Assembly: GCA_019114415.1 (NCBI GenBank)
Contig: DXFO01000001.1
Coordinates: forward strand, 1-44,380
Reading direction: 5' to 3'
DNA length: 44,380 nucleotides
From: Candidatus Gemmiger faecavium
GTDB lineage: Bacteria > Bacillota > Clostridia > Oscillospirales > Ruminococcaceae
The notes under the pieces were generated by a model. The model worked only from the letters and a program-made list of their open reading frames with translations, ran no database searches and was not told the origin of the DNA. Position 1 is the stretch's first letter, and each line of letters opens with the position of its first letter. Of this stretch, positions 33,471 to 41,691 are shown in pieces. The position numbers were made by a program, and so were the translations under genes.

Positions 33471-34131
33471 GCCCCGGCTGCCTGTGCTGGATGCCAGGCT
33501 TTCGGCTGCGGCCGCCTACGTCCGGGCCGGACACCCGGCGGCTGACATCGGCTGCGATCACGGCAAATTGAGTGCGTGGCTCGCGGGCAGCGGACGCTGC
33601 CCGCGTGTTTTTGCATGCGATCTTCGCCCAGACCCCTTGGAAAAAGCCCGCCGCCGCTGCGTACCCTGGAAAGACCGGGTGGATTGCCGCCTGGGCAGCG
33701 GGCTGGAAGTCCTGCAGCCGGAGGAAGCCGACGACATCATCATTGCCGGCATGGGCGCCGAGACGATCCTGGAAATTCTGGATGCTGCTCCCTGGGTGTC
33801 GGACGAGCGGTATAATCTGGTGCTGGTGCCTGCCACCAAGCACAGCCTGCTGCGGCTGGGACTGGCACAGAGGGGCTTTGCCCTGCTGGACGAGACCCTG
33901 GCCTATGCCGCCGGACGGTGGTACGCGGTGATGAATGCCCGCTTTGACGGTGACCGCCACACCCCCGACGCCTGGCACTGCCTGACCGGCAAAACGCCGG
34001 GGCAGCCGGGGTTTGCGTCCTACTGCGCACAGCAGCGGCCCAAACTGAAAAAATACCGTCTGGGCCTTGCCCCCGGCCCCGAAGCCCAGGCGGTGGATGC
34101 ACTGATCGAACGATTGGAGGGCAACCTATGA
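33445..34131 (+). CDS. trmK: tRNA (adenine(22)-N1)-methyltransferase TrmK
   Basis: SAM-dependent enzyme that methylates A22 in the D-loop of tRNAs. The start is uncertain: ATG 33445 gives 228 residues and overlaps the previous gene; TTG 33433 and TTG 33454 are in frame and none has a clear ribosome binding site. Motif I is AADIGCDHGKLSAWL, with ACDLRPDPLEKARRR and the catalytic-region IIAGMGAETILEIL after it. LVLVPATKHSLLRLGLAQRGF and the C-terminal helical KLKKYRLGLAP region match the family. The gene pair trmK and Nif3-like (ATGA overlap) is the same as yqfN-yqfO in Bacillus, which supports the call. Confidence 0.9.
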   Translation: MTTLPKSSEPRLPVLDARLSAAAAYVRAGHPAADIGCDHGKLSAWLAGSGRCPRVFACDLRPDPLEKARRRCVPWKDRVDCRLGSGLEVLQPEEADDIIIAGMGAETILEILDAAPWVSDERYNLVLVPATKHSLLRLGLAQRGFALLDETLAYAAGRWYAVMNARFDGDRHTPDAWHCLTGKTPGQPGFASYCAQQRPKLKKYRLGLAPGPEAQAVDALIERLEGNL

Positions 34132-34874
34132 GCATTACGGTACAACAGGTCCTGGAGGAGATGCGCCGCATCGCCCCGCCGGAACTGGCGGAATCCTGGG
34201 ATAACGTGGGCCTGCTGGTGGACGCCGGCCGCCCGGTGGACGCCATCCTGACCACACTGGATATCACCGCCCCCGTGGTGGAAGAAGCGGTGAAGCAGGG
34301 CTGCACATTGATCGTCTCCCACCACCCGGTGATCTTTGATCCCATCAAGCGGGTCACGGCGCAGGATCTTCCGGCGCTGCTGCTGGCGGGCGGAGTTTCT
34401 GCCGTCTGTATGCACACCAATCTGGATGCCGCTCCCGGCGGCGTCAACGACACTCTGGCCGAACTGCTGGGCATGCGGGATACCATTCCCTTTGCCGACG
34501 GCTGCGGCCGTATCGGTACGGTGGATGCTACCACCGCAAAGGCGCTGGCGGAACTGTGCCGGGATACCCTCGGCCCCGGCGTGCGCTATGTGGAGGCGGA
34601 CCATCCCGTCCTGCGCCTGGCGGAAGTCAGCGGCGCCGGCGGCAGCTACTGGAAGGAAGCGCTGGAACTGGGGGCAGACTGCCTGGTCACCGGCGAGGCC
34701 AACCACCACGTGGCATGCGACGCCAAACAGCGGGGCATGGGTCTTGTAGCGGCGGGCCACTGGGCCACCGAGCGCCCCATTGCGGCGGTGCTTGCCAAAC
34801 GCCTGAGCGAGGCGTTCCCGGATATCCCCGTGACCGTGTCCCGGGCGGATCAGGACCCGTTTACCTATCTCTGA
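34128..34874 (+). CDS. Nif3-like dinuclear metal center protein (DUF34, YqfO type)
   Basis: Conserved protein of 248 residues; precise activity is unsettled. Metal-binding histidines are in LIVSHHPVIFDPIKR (about residues 64-66), CMHTNLDAAPGGVND and, near the end, AAGHWATERPIAAVL. The N-terminus AESWDNVGLLVDAG is diagnostic. It is the short form, without the inserted PII-like domain of the 370-residue YqfO. ATG 34128 overlaps the trmK stop by four bases, so translation is coupled. In other organisms the family has been linked to GTP cyclohydrolase-like chemistry, metal handling and nucleotide metabolism; no choice can be made here. Confidence 0.92.
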   Translation: MSITVQQVLEEMRRIAPPELAESWDNVGLLVDAGRPVDAILTTLDITAPVVEEAVKQGCTLIVSHHPVIFDPIKRVTAQDLPALLLAGGVSAVCMHTNLDAAPGGVNDTLAELLGMRDTIPFADGCGRIGTVDATTAKALAELCRDTLGPGVRYVEADHPVLRLAEVSGAGGSYWKEALELGADCLVTGEANHHVACDAKQRGMGLVAAGHWATERPIAAVLAKRLSEAFPDIPVTVSRADQDPFTYL

Positions 34875-34941
34875 TTGGGGAAACCATATGACTTTGACAG
34901 GGCGGCCGTGAACCTGCCGCCCCAGGAGGAGGGAAAAGACC

Positions 34942-36708
34942 ATGGCGCTTGACGCCGCAACGCTGGCACTTGTGACAGCCGAGCTGAAAGACCGGCTGCT
35001 GGAAGCGCGCATTGACAAGATTTTTGAGCCCACGCGGGACGAAGTACTGCTGCTGCTCCGCACTCGCACTGATACATACCGGCTGCTGCTGTCGGCGCGC
35101 AGCGGTTCTGCCCGTGTCTGCCTGACGCAGGAGAGCTTTGAAAATCCTGCCACCCCGCCGGGATTCTGTATGCTGCTGCGCAAGCACCTGACCGGCGGAC
35201 GGCTGATCTCGGTGCACATGGAACCGGGGGACCGCATCGTCTTTTTCGATTTCCGCTGCACCAATGAGATGGGCGACCTGGTGGTGAATACCCTGGCCGC
35301 CGAACTCATGGGCCGTTACTCCAACCTGGTGCTGGTCCAGGACGGCCGCATCATTGACGCCCTCAAGCGGGTGGATTTTGAGGACAGTGCCATCCGCCAG
35401 CTGCTGCCCGGCCTGCCCTACACCCTGCCGCCCAAACCGTCCAAGCCGGACTTTTTGCAGGTGTCCGGCGCCCAGGCGGTGGCCGAAGCCTGCCGGAAGG
35501 ACCTCCCTCCCGCAGATGCCCTCACCCGCACGGTGGGCGGCGTCGGCCCGGTGGTCATGCGGGAAGCTGCCTGGATGGCCTTCGGCGGGGAGACTTCTCT
35601 GCTGGCCGACGAACTGGACGAGCAGCAGAAAGAAGCCCTTGCCAAGGCCTTTGACGAACTGCGCGCCCGCCATGCCGCAGGCGGCGTTCCCGCCGCGGTA
35701 CGCCTGCCCCAGCCGGACGGCGGGGAAAAGCCGGTGGAGTTCAGCTTTTTTGCCCCCGGCCAGTACGGTCCCGGGGCAAAGGTGACGACCTACCCCAGTT
35801 ACAGCGAAATGCTGGAGGACTACTACGCCACCAAGGACCGCGCCGAGCGACTGCGCCAGAAAAGCCGGGAACTGTACAAGGCGGTCCACAATATGCACGA
35901 GCGCGCGGTGCGCAAGCAGGCCGCCCGGAGGGAGGAACTGGCCCAAAGCACCAAGGCCGAACGGCTGCGCCTGTATGGCGAGCTGCTGCAGGCGAACCTC
36001 TGGGCCATCCAGAAAGGCGACCGCCAGGTCACGGTACAGAATTACTATACCGGCGAGGATGTGACTATCCCTCTGGACCCGCGCCTGGGACCCAACGAGA
36101 ACGCCCAGAAATACTTCCGTGATTACAAGAAAAAGCAGACCGCCGGTGAGATGCTCAAAAAGCTGCTGGTGGAAGGGGAAGCCGAGATCGAATATCTGGG
36201 CACCGTCCTGTATGAGGTGGAGAGCGCCCCCGGTGAGGCGGCCCTGGGTGAGATCCGTGCCGAGCTCAAGAGTCAGGGGTATCTCAAATACTATAAGCAG
36301 CGGGACAAAAAGCAGAAGCCTGCGGATTTCCTGCGCTATCGTTCCAGCGACGGGTTTGAGATTTTGGTGGGGCGCAACAATGCCCAGAACGACCGCCTGA
36401 CCCTGCACACTGCCCGGGGCAAGGATCTGTGGTTCCATGTCCAGAAAGCCCCCGGCAGCCATACCGTCGTGATGAGCGAGGGCAAAGATATCCCCGACAC
36501 TACCCGTCAGGAGGCCGCCGAGCTGGCAGTGCTGCATTCCAGCCAGAACGGCGGTGCCAAGGTGGCGGTGGATACCACCGAAGTCAAGAACATCTGGAAG
36601 GCCAACGGCGCCAAGCCCGGCATGGTCTTGTATGAGGTGTACACCACCGTCTATGTCACGCCGCGCCCTGGCCTGGAAGAACAGCTGAAACAGAATGCCA
36701 AGCGCTGA
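34942..36708 (+). CDS. rqcH: Ribosome quality-control protein RqcH (NFACT family)
   Basis: Binds stalled 50S subunits with peptidyl-tRNA and recruits tRNA-Ala to add C-terminal alanine tails that mark the chain for degradation. The product is 588 residues. The NFACT-N domain starts LDAATLALVTAELKDRLLEARIDKIF; the conserved D97-R98 pair required in Bacillus RqcH is present in EPGDRIVFF. A long coiled-coil arm occupies about residues 280-420. The NFACT-R domain follows: FEILVGRNNAQNDRLTLH and GKDLWFHVQKAPGSHTVV. ATG 34942 has AGGAGGGAAAA upstream. It was formerly labelled fibronectin-binding protein A. It is 67 bases after the Nif3-like gene and ends at a terminator. Confidence 0.95.
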   Translation: MALDAATLALVTAELKDRLLEARIDKIFEPTRDEVLLLLRTRTDTYRLLLSARSGSARVCLTQESFENPATPPGFCMLLRKHLTGGRLISVHMEPGDRIVFFDFRCTNEMGDLVVNTLAAELMGRYSNLVLVQDGRIIDALKRVDFEDSAIRQLLPGLPYTLPPKPSKPDFLQVSGAQAVAEACRKDLPPADALTRTVGGVGPVVMREAAWMAFGGETSLLADELDEQQKEALAKAFDELRARHAAGGVPAAVRLPQPDGGEKPVEFSFFAPGQYGPGAKVTTYPSYSEMLEDYYATKDRAERLRQKSRELYKAVHNMHERAVRKQAARREELAQSTKAERLRLYGELLQANLWAIQKGDRQVTVQNYYTGEDVTIPLDPRLGPNENAQKYFRDYKKKQTAGEMLKKLLVEGEAEIEYLGTVLYEVESAPGEAALGEIRAELKSQGYLKYYKQRDKKQKPADFLRYRSSDGFEILVGRNNAQNDRLTLHTARGKDLWFHVQKAPGSHTVVMSEGKDIPDTTRQEAAELAVLHSSQNGGAKVAVDTTEVKNIWKANGAKPGMVLYEVYTTVYVTPRPGLEEQLKQNAKR

Positions 36709-36738
36709 GGCACGCACCATAAGCCGTGTCCCCGCGCC

Positions 36739-36773
36739 AAGCCACAGGAGCAAAAACGCCCCTGTGGCTTTTT
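36739..36773 (+). terminator. Terminator of rqcH
   Basis: AAGCCACAGG (36739-36748) pairs with CCTGTGGCTT (36761-36770), then T. Confidence 0.88.
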
Positions 36774-36807
36774 GTATACACCGCACGCAAAAACTTTTGA
36801 TAAATAC

Positions 36808-36836
36808 TTGACAAAGTTCTGGAGCTGGTGTATATA
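36808..36836 (+). promoter_or_regulatory. Promoter of the ABC exporter operon
   Basis: TTGACA (36808-36813), 17-base spacer, TATATA (36831-36836). A long leader of about 310 bases separates it from the first gene. Confidence 0.88.
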
Positions 36837-36843
36837 TGAGTTG

Positions 36844-36867
36844 ACATTTAGAAGAACATCTAAATGT
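36844..36867 (+). promoter_or_regulatory. Palindromic operator-like site at the transcript start
   Basis: ACATTTAGA (36844-36852) and TCTAAATGT (36859-36867) form a perfect nine-base inverted repeat with a six-base gap, right at the expected +1. The position and symmetry suggest a dimeric repressor site. No regulator gene is in the neighbourhood. The transcript could also form a small hairpin there. Confidence 0.65.
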
Positions 36868-37004
36868 TAGCAAAATCTGCCCGAATCGGCGGAGCAAACA
36901 CAAAGGCATCTTTTCTTTTTCTGCATGACCGGCAAAAGGGATATATATCCCGCATTTTTCAAAAACGTTCGGAGCCGGATAAGCAGGGGGGGGAGACAAT
37001 GGAA

Positions 37005-37093
37005 ACAGGGGCTTTCCTTTGCGGTAAGCCAAACCCTGCCTTGGGGTTGCACACTCCGCCTTTGAAAGGAAGCGCAGGACAAAACGCCCCTGT
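37005..37093 (+). ncRNA. Candidate structured leader RNA upstream of the ABC exporter
   Basis: ACAGGGGC (37005-37012) pairs with GCCCCTGT (37086-37093), enclosing CCTTT/AAAGG (37016-37020 with 37065-37069), GCGG/CCGC (37021-37024 with 37056-37059) and an inner hairpin AACCC/GGGTT (37032-37048). The pairings are collinear and nested over 90 bases. It ends 59 bases before the start codon. No known class is recognised, and no terminator is present, so translation control or mRNA stability would be the likely effect. Confidence 0.45.
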
Positions 37094-37152
37094 GAGCTCC
37101 TGTTTCGGGCCAGGCAGTGCGCTTTGCGGCGCACGAAGGGAGGCATATTTTT

Positions 37153-37875
37153 ATGCTCAGGATCGACGGTTTTTCCAAAAGCTACGGCGCGGGCCGCTAT
37201 GCGGTGCGGGACCTGACCCTTCATGTGGCTCCGGGGGAGATCTACGGCTTTCTTGGCCACAACGGCGCAGGCAAATCCACCACCCTGCGGGCAGTTGCCG
37301 GAGTGCTGGATTTTACCGAGGGGGAGATCACGGTGGGCGGCCACTCCATCCGCACCGAGCCGGTGGAGGCCAAGCGCATCATGGCCTTTTTGCCCGATAA
37401 CCCCGACCTCTATGATTTCATGACCGGCATCCGGTACCTCAACTTCATAGCGGATATATACGGCATCTCCTCGGAGGAACGCACCGCCCGCATTGCACGC
37501 TATGCCGACGCCTTTGAACTGACGAAAGACCTGGGTGGGGCCATCGGCGGGTACAGCCACGGCATGAAGCAGAAGCTGGCCTTGATCTCCGCCTTTATCC
37601 GCCAGCCCAGGCTGCTTATTCTGGACGAACCCTTCGTCGGCCTGGACCCCACCGCAGCCTATACCTTAAAGACCATGCTGCGGGAACTGTGCGACGAGGG
37701 CGGGGCGGTGTTTTTCTCCACCCATGTACTGGAAGTGGCGGAAAAGCTGTGCGACAAGCTGGCCATCCTGCGGGCGGGACGCCTGATCGAAGCGGGCCCC
37801 ACGGCGGAGATCGTCGGGCGTTCCAATCTGGAGGAAGTCTTTTTGCAGCTGGAACGGGAGGAGGCCGCGCAATGA
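37153..37875 (+). CDS. ABC transporter ATP-binding protein (exporter type)
   Basis: Cytoplasmic ATPase of 240 residues. ATG 37153 follows GAAGGGAGG; the frame extends to 37117 without a start signal. Walker A is GHNGAGKSTTLR, the Q-loop region is MAFLPDNPDLYDFMTG, the signature is YSHGMKQKL (GGYSHGMKQ), and Walker B is LLILDEPFVGLDP with the switch His in FFSTHVLEVAEKL. This set is typical of ABC-2 type exporters (CcmA-like). It overlaps the permease gene by four bases (ATGA) and is the first gene of a two-gene operon with a long controlled leader. The cargo (drug, peptide, lipid) cannot be read from the sequence. Confidence 0.9.
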   Translation: MLRIDGFSKSYGAGRYAVRDLTLHVAPGEIYGFLGHNGAGKSTTLRAVAGVLDFTEGEITVGGHSIRTEPVEAKRIMAFLPDNPDLYDFMTGIRYLNFIADIYGISSEERTARIARYADAFELTKDLGGAIGGYSHGMKQKLALISAFIRQPRLLILDEPFVGLDPTAAYTLKTMLRELCDEGGAVFFSTHVLEVAEKLCDKLAILRAGRLIEAGPTAEIVGRSNLEEVFLQLEREEAAQ

Positions 37876-39467
37876 AAGCCTTTGCAGCACTGGTCAAACT
37901 CAGCCTGCTGGAAATGCTCAACGCCGTAGCGGGCAGGGGCAGCCGCCGGCAGGCAGCATCGGCGGGGACGGCGCTTGCTCTTGTGGCGTTTCTCTGCCTG
38001 ATGCTCTCCTTCACATACAGTGCCTCCCTTGCTGTGGGGCTGAAACTGTTCGACGCCCTGGATCTGCTGCCCGGCATGATGTCGGTGCTGGCTGTGCTCA
38101 TGGCCTTTCTGCTGACGGTCTTTGCGGCGGGCGGAATGCTGTTCGGCGGCAAGGATAACGACATCATCCTCTCGCTGCCCGTCAGCGACTACGCGGTGCT
38201 GCTCTGCCGGGTCCTGGCAGTCTACCTGGAAAACCTGTTCATCACCATCCTGGTCCTGCTGCCCATGGCGTTGGTCTATGCGTTCAACGGCGGCCCGGCG
38301 GGAGCCGCTGCGGTGGTGCTGGCGGTGCCGGTTTCCGTCCTGGGCGCACTGCCGCCCACACTGCTGGGAGTGCTGGTGGGCTTTGCGGTGACCTGGCTGT
38401 CCTCCCGGGTGCGGCACAGCTCTCTCTTTGCCAGCCTGGGCTACCTGATTTTTATTATGCTGATCCTGGTTGGGTCTTTCCGGATGGGAAATCTGTTTCA
38501 GAGCGTGGGGGGTATGCGGCAGGATATTGACGCCGCGCTCCACGGCCCGCTGTTCCTCTTTGGCTTGATGGGAGACGCCTGCACCGGAAACCTTGTGGCG
38601 CTGGTGCTTCTGGCGCTGGTCTGCATCCTGCCCTTCCTGGCGGTGACGGCGCTGCTCTGCCGGTCCTACCGCAGGCTGCTCTCCCGTATGAACGCCCGGG
38701 CAACACGGAGCAAGTTCCGCATGGTGACCCAGCGGGGCGGTGCGCCTGTGACGGCCCTGCTGAAAAAGGAGGCCGCTCGCTACTTCGGGTCGACCATCTA
38801 TCTGTTCAACACCAGCTTTGGCCTGGTCATGCTTGCGGTAGGGGCGGTGGCGGCCTGCGTGCGCCGGGATGCACTGCTCGCCCTGTTTGAGCAGGAGATG
38901 GGCCTTGCCGTGACCCCCGCCGACTGCTATGGTGTGGTGGCTGCTGCGGTCTGCCTGATGCTGGCCACGGTGTCTACCTCCAGCGTTTCCATCAGCCTGG
39001 AAGGCCGGTGCCTCTGGCTGCTCAAGTCCCTGCCGCTGCCCGGTAAAACCATTTTGTATGTCAAGGCCTGGTTCAATGTGCTGGTGGGGTGGCCGCTCAC
39101 GGCGGTGTGTATCCTGCTTTTGCAGTGGGCGATGGGCTTTACGGCACTGCAGGGGGCGGCGCTGCTGTTCGTCAGCGCAGGGCTTTCGGGTGCGGTGTCT
39201 CTGGCGGGCGTGGCGATCAACCTGCTGTTCCCCAAACTGGATGCCCCCAATGACACCATGGTGGTCAAGCAGTCCATGGCGGCGTTCCTGGGAATTTTCG
39301 GCGGCATGGGGCTGGCCGGTGTGGGAATTCTGCTCTATATGGTGCTGGCCTCGCTGCTCACGGTGGAAGCCTACCTCATCATGTGCGGTGTGATCCTTGC
39401 GGCGGTCTGTCTGCTGCTGGTCCGATGGCTGGCAACGGCAGGGCAACGTCGCTTCGCGGCCCTGTAA
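37872..39467 (+). CDS. ABC exporter permease subunit
   Basis: Membrane partner of the preceding ATPase, 531 residues with about twelve helices. It begins MKAFAALVKLSLLEMLNAVAG, an amphipathic N-terminus followed by helices. Landmarks include FGGKDNDIILSLPVSDYAVLL (in the first half) and the parallel segment SISLEGRCLWLLKSLPLPGKTILYVKAW (in part). This 'LPVS/LPLPGK' pair, once per half, shows an internally duplicated permease of the large ABC-2 type. ATG 37872 overlaps the ATPase stop. Nothing in the sequence shows the substrate. A terminator follows within 40 bases. Confidence 0.82.
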   Translation: MKAFAALVKLSLLEMLNAVAGRGSRRQAASAGTALALVAFLCLMLSFTYSASLAVGLKLFDALDLLPGMMSVLAVLMAFLLTVFAAGGMLFGGKDNDIILSLPVSDYAVLLCRVLAVYLENLFITILVLLPMALVYAFNGGPAGAAAVVLAVPVSVLGALPPTLLGVLVGFAVTWLSSRVRHSSLFASLGYLIFIMLILVGSFRMGNLFQSVGGMRQDIDAALHGPLFLFGLMGDACTGNLVALVLLALVCILPFLAVTALLCRSYRRLLSRMNARATRSKFRMVTQRGGAPVTALLKKEAARYFGSTIYLFNTSFGLVMLAVGAVAACVRRDALLALFEQEMGLAVTPADCYGVVAAAVCLMLATVSTSSVSISLEGRCLWLLKSLPLPGKTILYVKAWFNVLVGWPLTAVCILLLQWAMGFTALQGAALLFVSAGLSGAVSLAGVAINLLFPKLDAPNDTMVVKQSMAAFLGIFGGMGLAGVGILLYMVLASLLTVEAYLIMCGVILAAVCLLLVRWLATAGQRRFAAL

Positions 39468-39502
39468 AGGCGCCAAATTCGTCCGAACTGTGTCTGTACT
39501 GT

Positions 39503-39538
39503 AAAAGGTTCCGGCAAGGCCTGCCGGGGCCTTTTTTT
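39503..39538 (+). terminator. Terminator of the ABC exporter operon
   Basis: AAAAGG and CCGGCA (39503-39516) pair with TGCCGG and CCTTTT (39522-39535), then T. Confidence 0.88.
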
Positions 39539-39550
39539 GTGCCTTTCCTA

Positions 39551-39559
39551 TGCTATAAT
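39551..39559 (+). promoter_or_regulatory. Extended -10 promoter of the LysM-like lipoprotein gene
   Basis: TGCTATAAT (39551-39559) is a consensus extended -10 lying just after the terminator; there is no clear -35. The leader is about 155 bases with small hairpins (GCAGAA/TTCTGC near 39585-39598). Confidence 0.6.
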
Positions 39560-39722
39560 GAGCGTAGAAAGAGGGTGAAAAACGGCAGAAATTCTGCTGT
39601 TTCTCTCTGTGAAAAACAGGCTCCCGCCGCCCTGTTTCTCTGTAACGGCAAAAGCCGGCCAGTGCGGCAAATACCAACGGGACCTGTTCTCCCTGACGGA
39701 TGAAGAAAGAAGGTGTGGACCT

Positions 39723-41642
39723 GTGGCACGATATGTACGACTGCTGTCTGCTTTTCTGGCGGCGGCGATGCTGACCGCGGCAGTGAGCGGCTGCGCCCCG
39801 GCGCAAAAGGGAGAGGAGGGCGTGACGCCGGAATCCCCGACCACTGAATCAACCTCCCTATCCCAGCCGACACCTGCGGCGACCCGCGGCCCCTGTCCCG
39901 ATTACGACCAGGCCATGGCCAATGCCACCGGCGCGGGATACCCGGACAGCGCCTGGGAAAGCATGGGCACCGATGAGGCCACCTGCCTGCAAAATGCCTA
40001 TGCTCTGGCGGCGGCGCTCTATCATAACGACGCGGCGGCCGCAGCCGCGGCCTGCGGATATTCCGACCTGTCCTATGCAGAGGAAAAGCAAACCACAGTG
40101 GATGATGTTTTTCCCTTTGAGTCGCTGGACGGCCTGGTGGTCAACGGATTCTCCTTCTCAGGCGGGACGGACGAACCCCTGTGGCTGACCATCTCGGTGG
40201 CAGAATCGGGCAGCACGCCGCTGCCGGTGGGGGAGACCACCTATGCCCTGGAGTTCGGTAACGGGTACTATGTCACGTCGGGCTGTGTCTCCGCCATGAT
40301 CCCCCGGAAAAACTACCGCGCTCAGGAGGGCGAGGCGCTCACGTATGTCCGGTCCTTCCGCAGCTGGGTTACCACGCAGCCCTGGGCGGATGCCAACGAC
40401 CTGCCGCCCCTCACAACCGCCTACTACGCTGCATCCTTTGCCGCCCTGCGCGGCACGGAGACGGACAACACCGGCAACTGGAAATCCTCCGATCTGGCGG
40501 CCCAGGTGCGGGATGCCTTTGGGACGGAGCTGTACGCCTTTGAGGACCCTTACGAGTCCGCGTTCACCCAGGAGGGCTGGGGCAGTGTGTATGACGAGGA
40601 GACGGATACCTTCTCTCTGGCAGCCAGTCCGGGGGACGGCAACCGCAACTGCCGGATGATCGACTTTACAGAAAACACCTCCGCCGGGGCCTGGACGCTG
40701 ACCATGGCCCGGGGAGCGAACAGCCTGTGGATGGAGCCCTATCAGTCGGTGGCCTACACCCTGCGGCAGAATGAGGACGGCAGCTGGGCCATTCTGTGCG
40801 CGGACTGGGCGGGCGGCAGCAAAGTGGCCGACTACTCCATGTGGACTACCAAAGTCCGCCTGCCGGACGGGACCGACCTGCCCGAAAGCCTTCCTTTGCG
40901 GGTAGACCTTGGCGAACGCGTGACTTGGCAGCAGGCCGCGGATGCCCTGGGCATGGAGGTGTCCGAGCTGCAATCCCTCAACCCGGATGTTCAGCCGGAC
41001 GAGGACGGAGCTTTCCTGGCCTATGATCTGCTGGTGGACACCGAGTATACTCTGCCCGACAGTCTGCAGCGCGTCGTCCTTATCAACACCCCGTGGGAGG
41101 ATTACCAGGGCAGCCGCAGCTACTATGTTCCGGCGTCCCTGGACGAGCAGGCAAGCATCGCCGCGGCGGAGGCCCTGGACTTCCTGTGGCACTATAACGT
41201 CCGGCTGGGCTATGCCCCGGCACAACCGGTGGAAAACGACAAAAACGCCGAGCTGTATCAAGCCGCGGACGGCGCCCGGTTCACCAGCTACAGTGAGCTG
41301 AAGGCCTACCTGGAATTGGTGTTCACACCCGAACTGGCCGCGCAGTATGCAAGCGGCGGCTACAATGCACAGTACGGATACTATACCGGCTATATGGCCG
41401 GGGAAAAGGATGAACTCCAATTCGGCGGTGGAGAGCGGGGGACCAACCCTCTGATACTGGCCCAACTCTGTACAGAACCCCAGACCCAACCCGACGGCAG
41501 TTTGGTATTCGGCCTTCTGGGCATCGAGTCTTCCGAGGCCGCCGGCGCCGGAGCACCCCCTGCTAGGGCGGTATGGCATACCATCCGACTGGTACAGACC
41601 GACGACGGCTGGCGAGTAGCGGAGGCCTCCCTGGCCGTGTAA
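39723..41642 (+). CDS. Lipoprotein with LysM-like segment
   Basis: Exported lipoprotein of 639 residues. GTG 39723 is chosen since it starts a proper signal peptide (MARYVRLLSAFLAAAMLTAA) ending in lipobox AVSGC with C24. A serine/threonine-rich linker follows (to about residue 58). Residues 60-390 have no recognised domain and are tryptophan- and tyrosine-rich. A LysM-like segment occupies about residues 399-430 (RVTWQQAADALGMEVSELQSLNPDV), suggesting contact with peptidoglycan. The last 150 residues contain FTSYSELKAYLELVFTPELAAQY, which recalls the IseA/YoeB-type fold of endopeptidase inhibitors; that likeness is weak. It is followed by a second lipoprotein gene 49 bases on. Confidence 0.65.
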   Translation: MARYVRLLSAFLAAAMLTAAVSGCAPAQKGEEGVTPESPTTESTSLSQPTPAATRGPCPDYDQAMANATGAGYPDSAWESMGTDEATCLQNAYALAAALYHNDAAAAAAACGYSDLSYAEEKQTTVDDVFPFESLDGLVVNGFSFSGGTDEPLWLTISVAESGSTPLPVGETTYALEFGNGYYVTSGCVSAMIPRKNYRAQEGEALTYVRSFRSWVTTQPWADANDLPPLTTAYYAASFAALRGTETDNTGNWKSSDLAAQVRDAFGTELYAFEDPYESAFTQEGWGSVYDEETDTFSLAASPGDGNRNCRMIDFTENTSAGAWTLTMARGANSLWMEPYQSVAYTLRQNEDGSWAILCADWAGGSKVADYSMWTTKVRLPDGTDLPESLPLRVDLGERVTWQQAADALGMEVSELQSLNPDVQPDEDGAFLAYDLLVDTEYTLPDSLQRVVLINTPWEDYQGSRSYYVPASLDEQASIAAAEALDFLWHYNVRLGYAPAQPVENDKNAELYQAADGARFTSYSELKAYLELVFTPELAAQYASGGYNAQYGYYTGYMAGEKDELQFGGGERGTNPLILAQLCTEPQTQPDGSLVFGLLGIESSEAAGAGAPPARAVWHTIRLVQTDDGWRVAEASLAV

Positions 41643-41691
41643 ACATTCTATATATAATATAAGTATAAAAGAGAAGAAGGAGGGACCCTCT

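Noticed and set aside
36999-37400. Frame starting ATG 36999 after a G-rich ribosome-binding-like run
   Set aside because: It overlaps the ABC ATPase out of frame for 250 bases and its translation looks random. A short leader peptide cannot be excluded, but the structured-RNA reading explains the region better.
34861-37560. 899-codon open frame on the minus strand across rqcH
   Set aside because: It runs antisense through rqcH, the terminator and the ABC leader, and its translation has no recognisable domain. The plus-strand genes are certain.
37659-39806. 715-codon open frame on the minus strand across the ABC permease
   Set aside because: Antisense shadow; very rich in Arg, His and Gln, as expected for the wrong strand of a G+C-rich gene.
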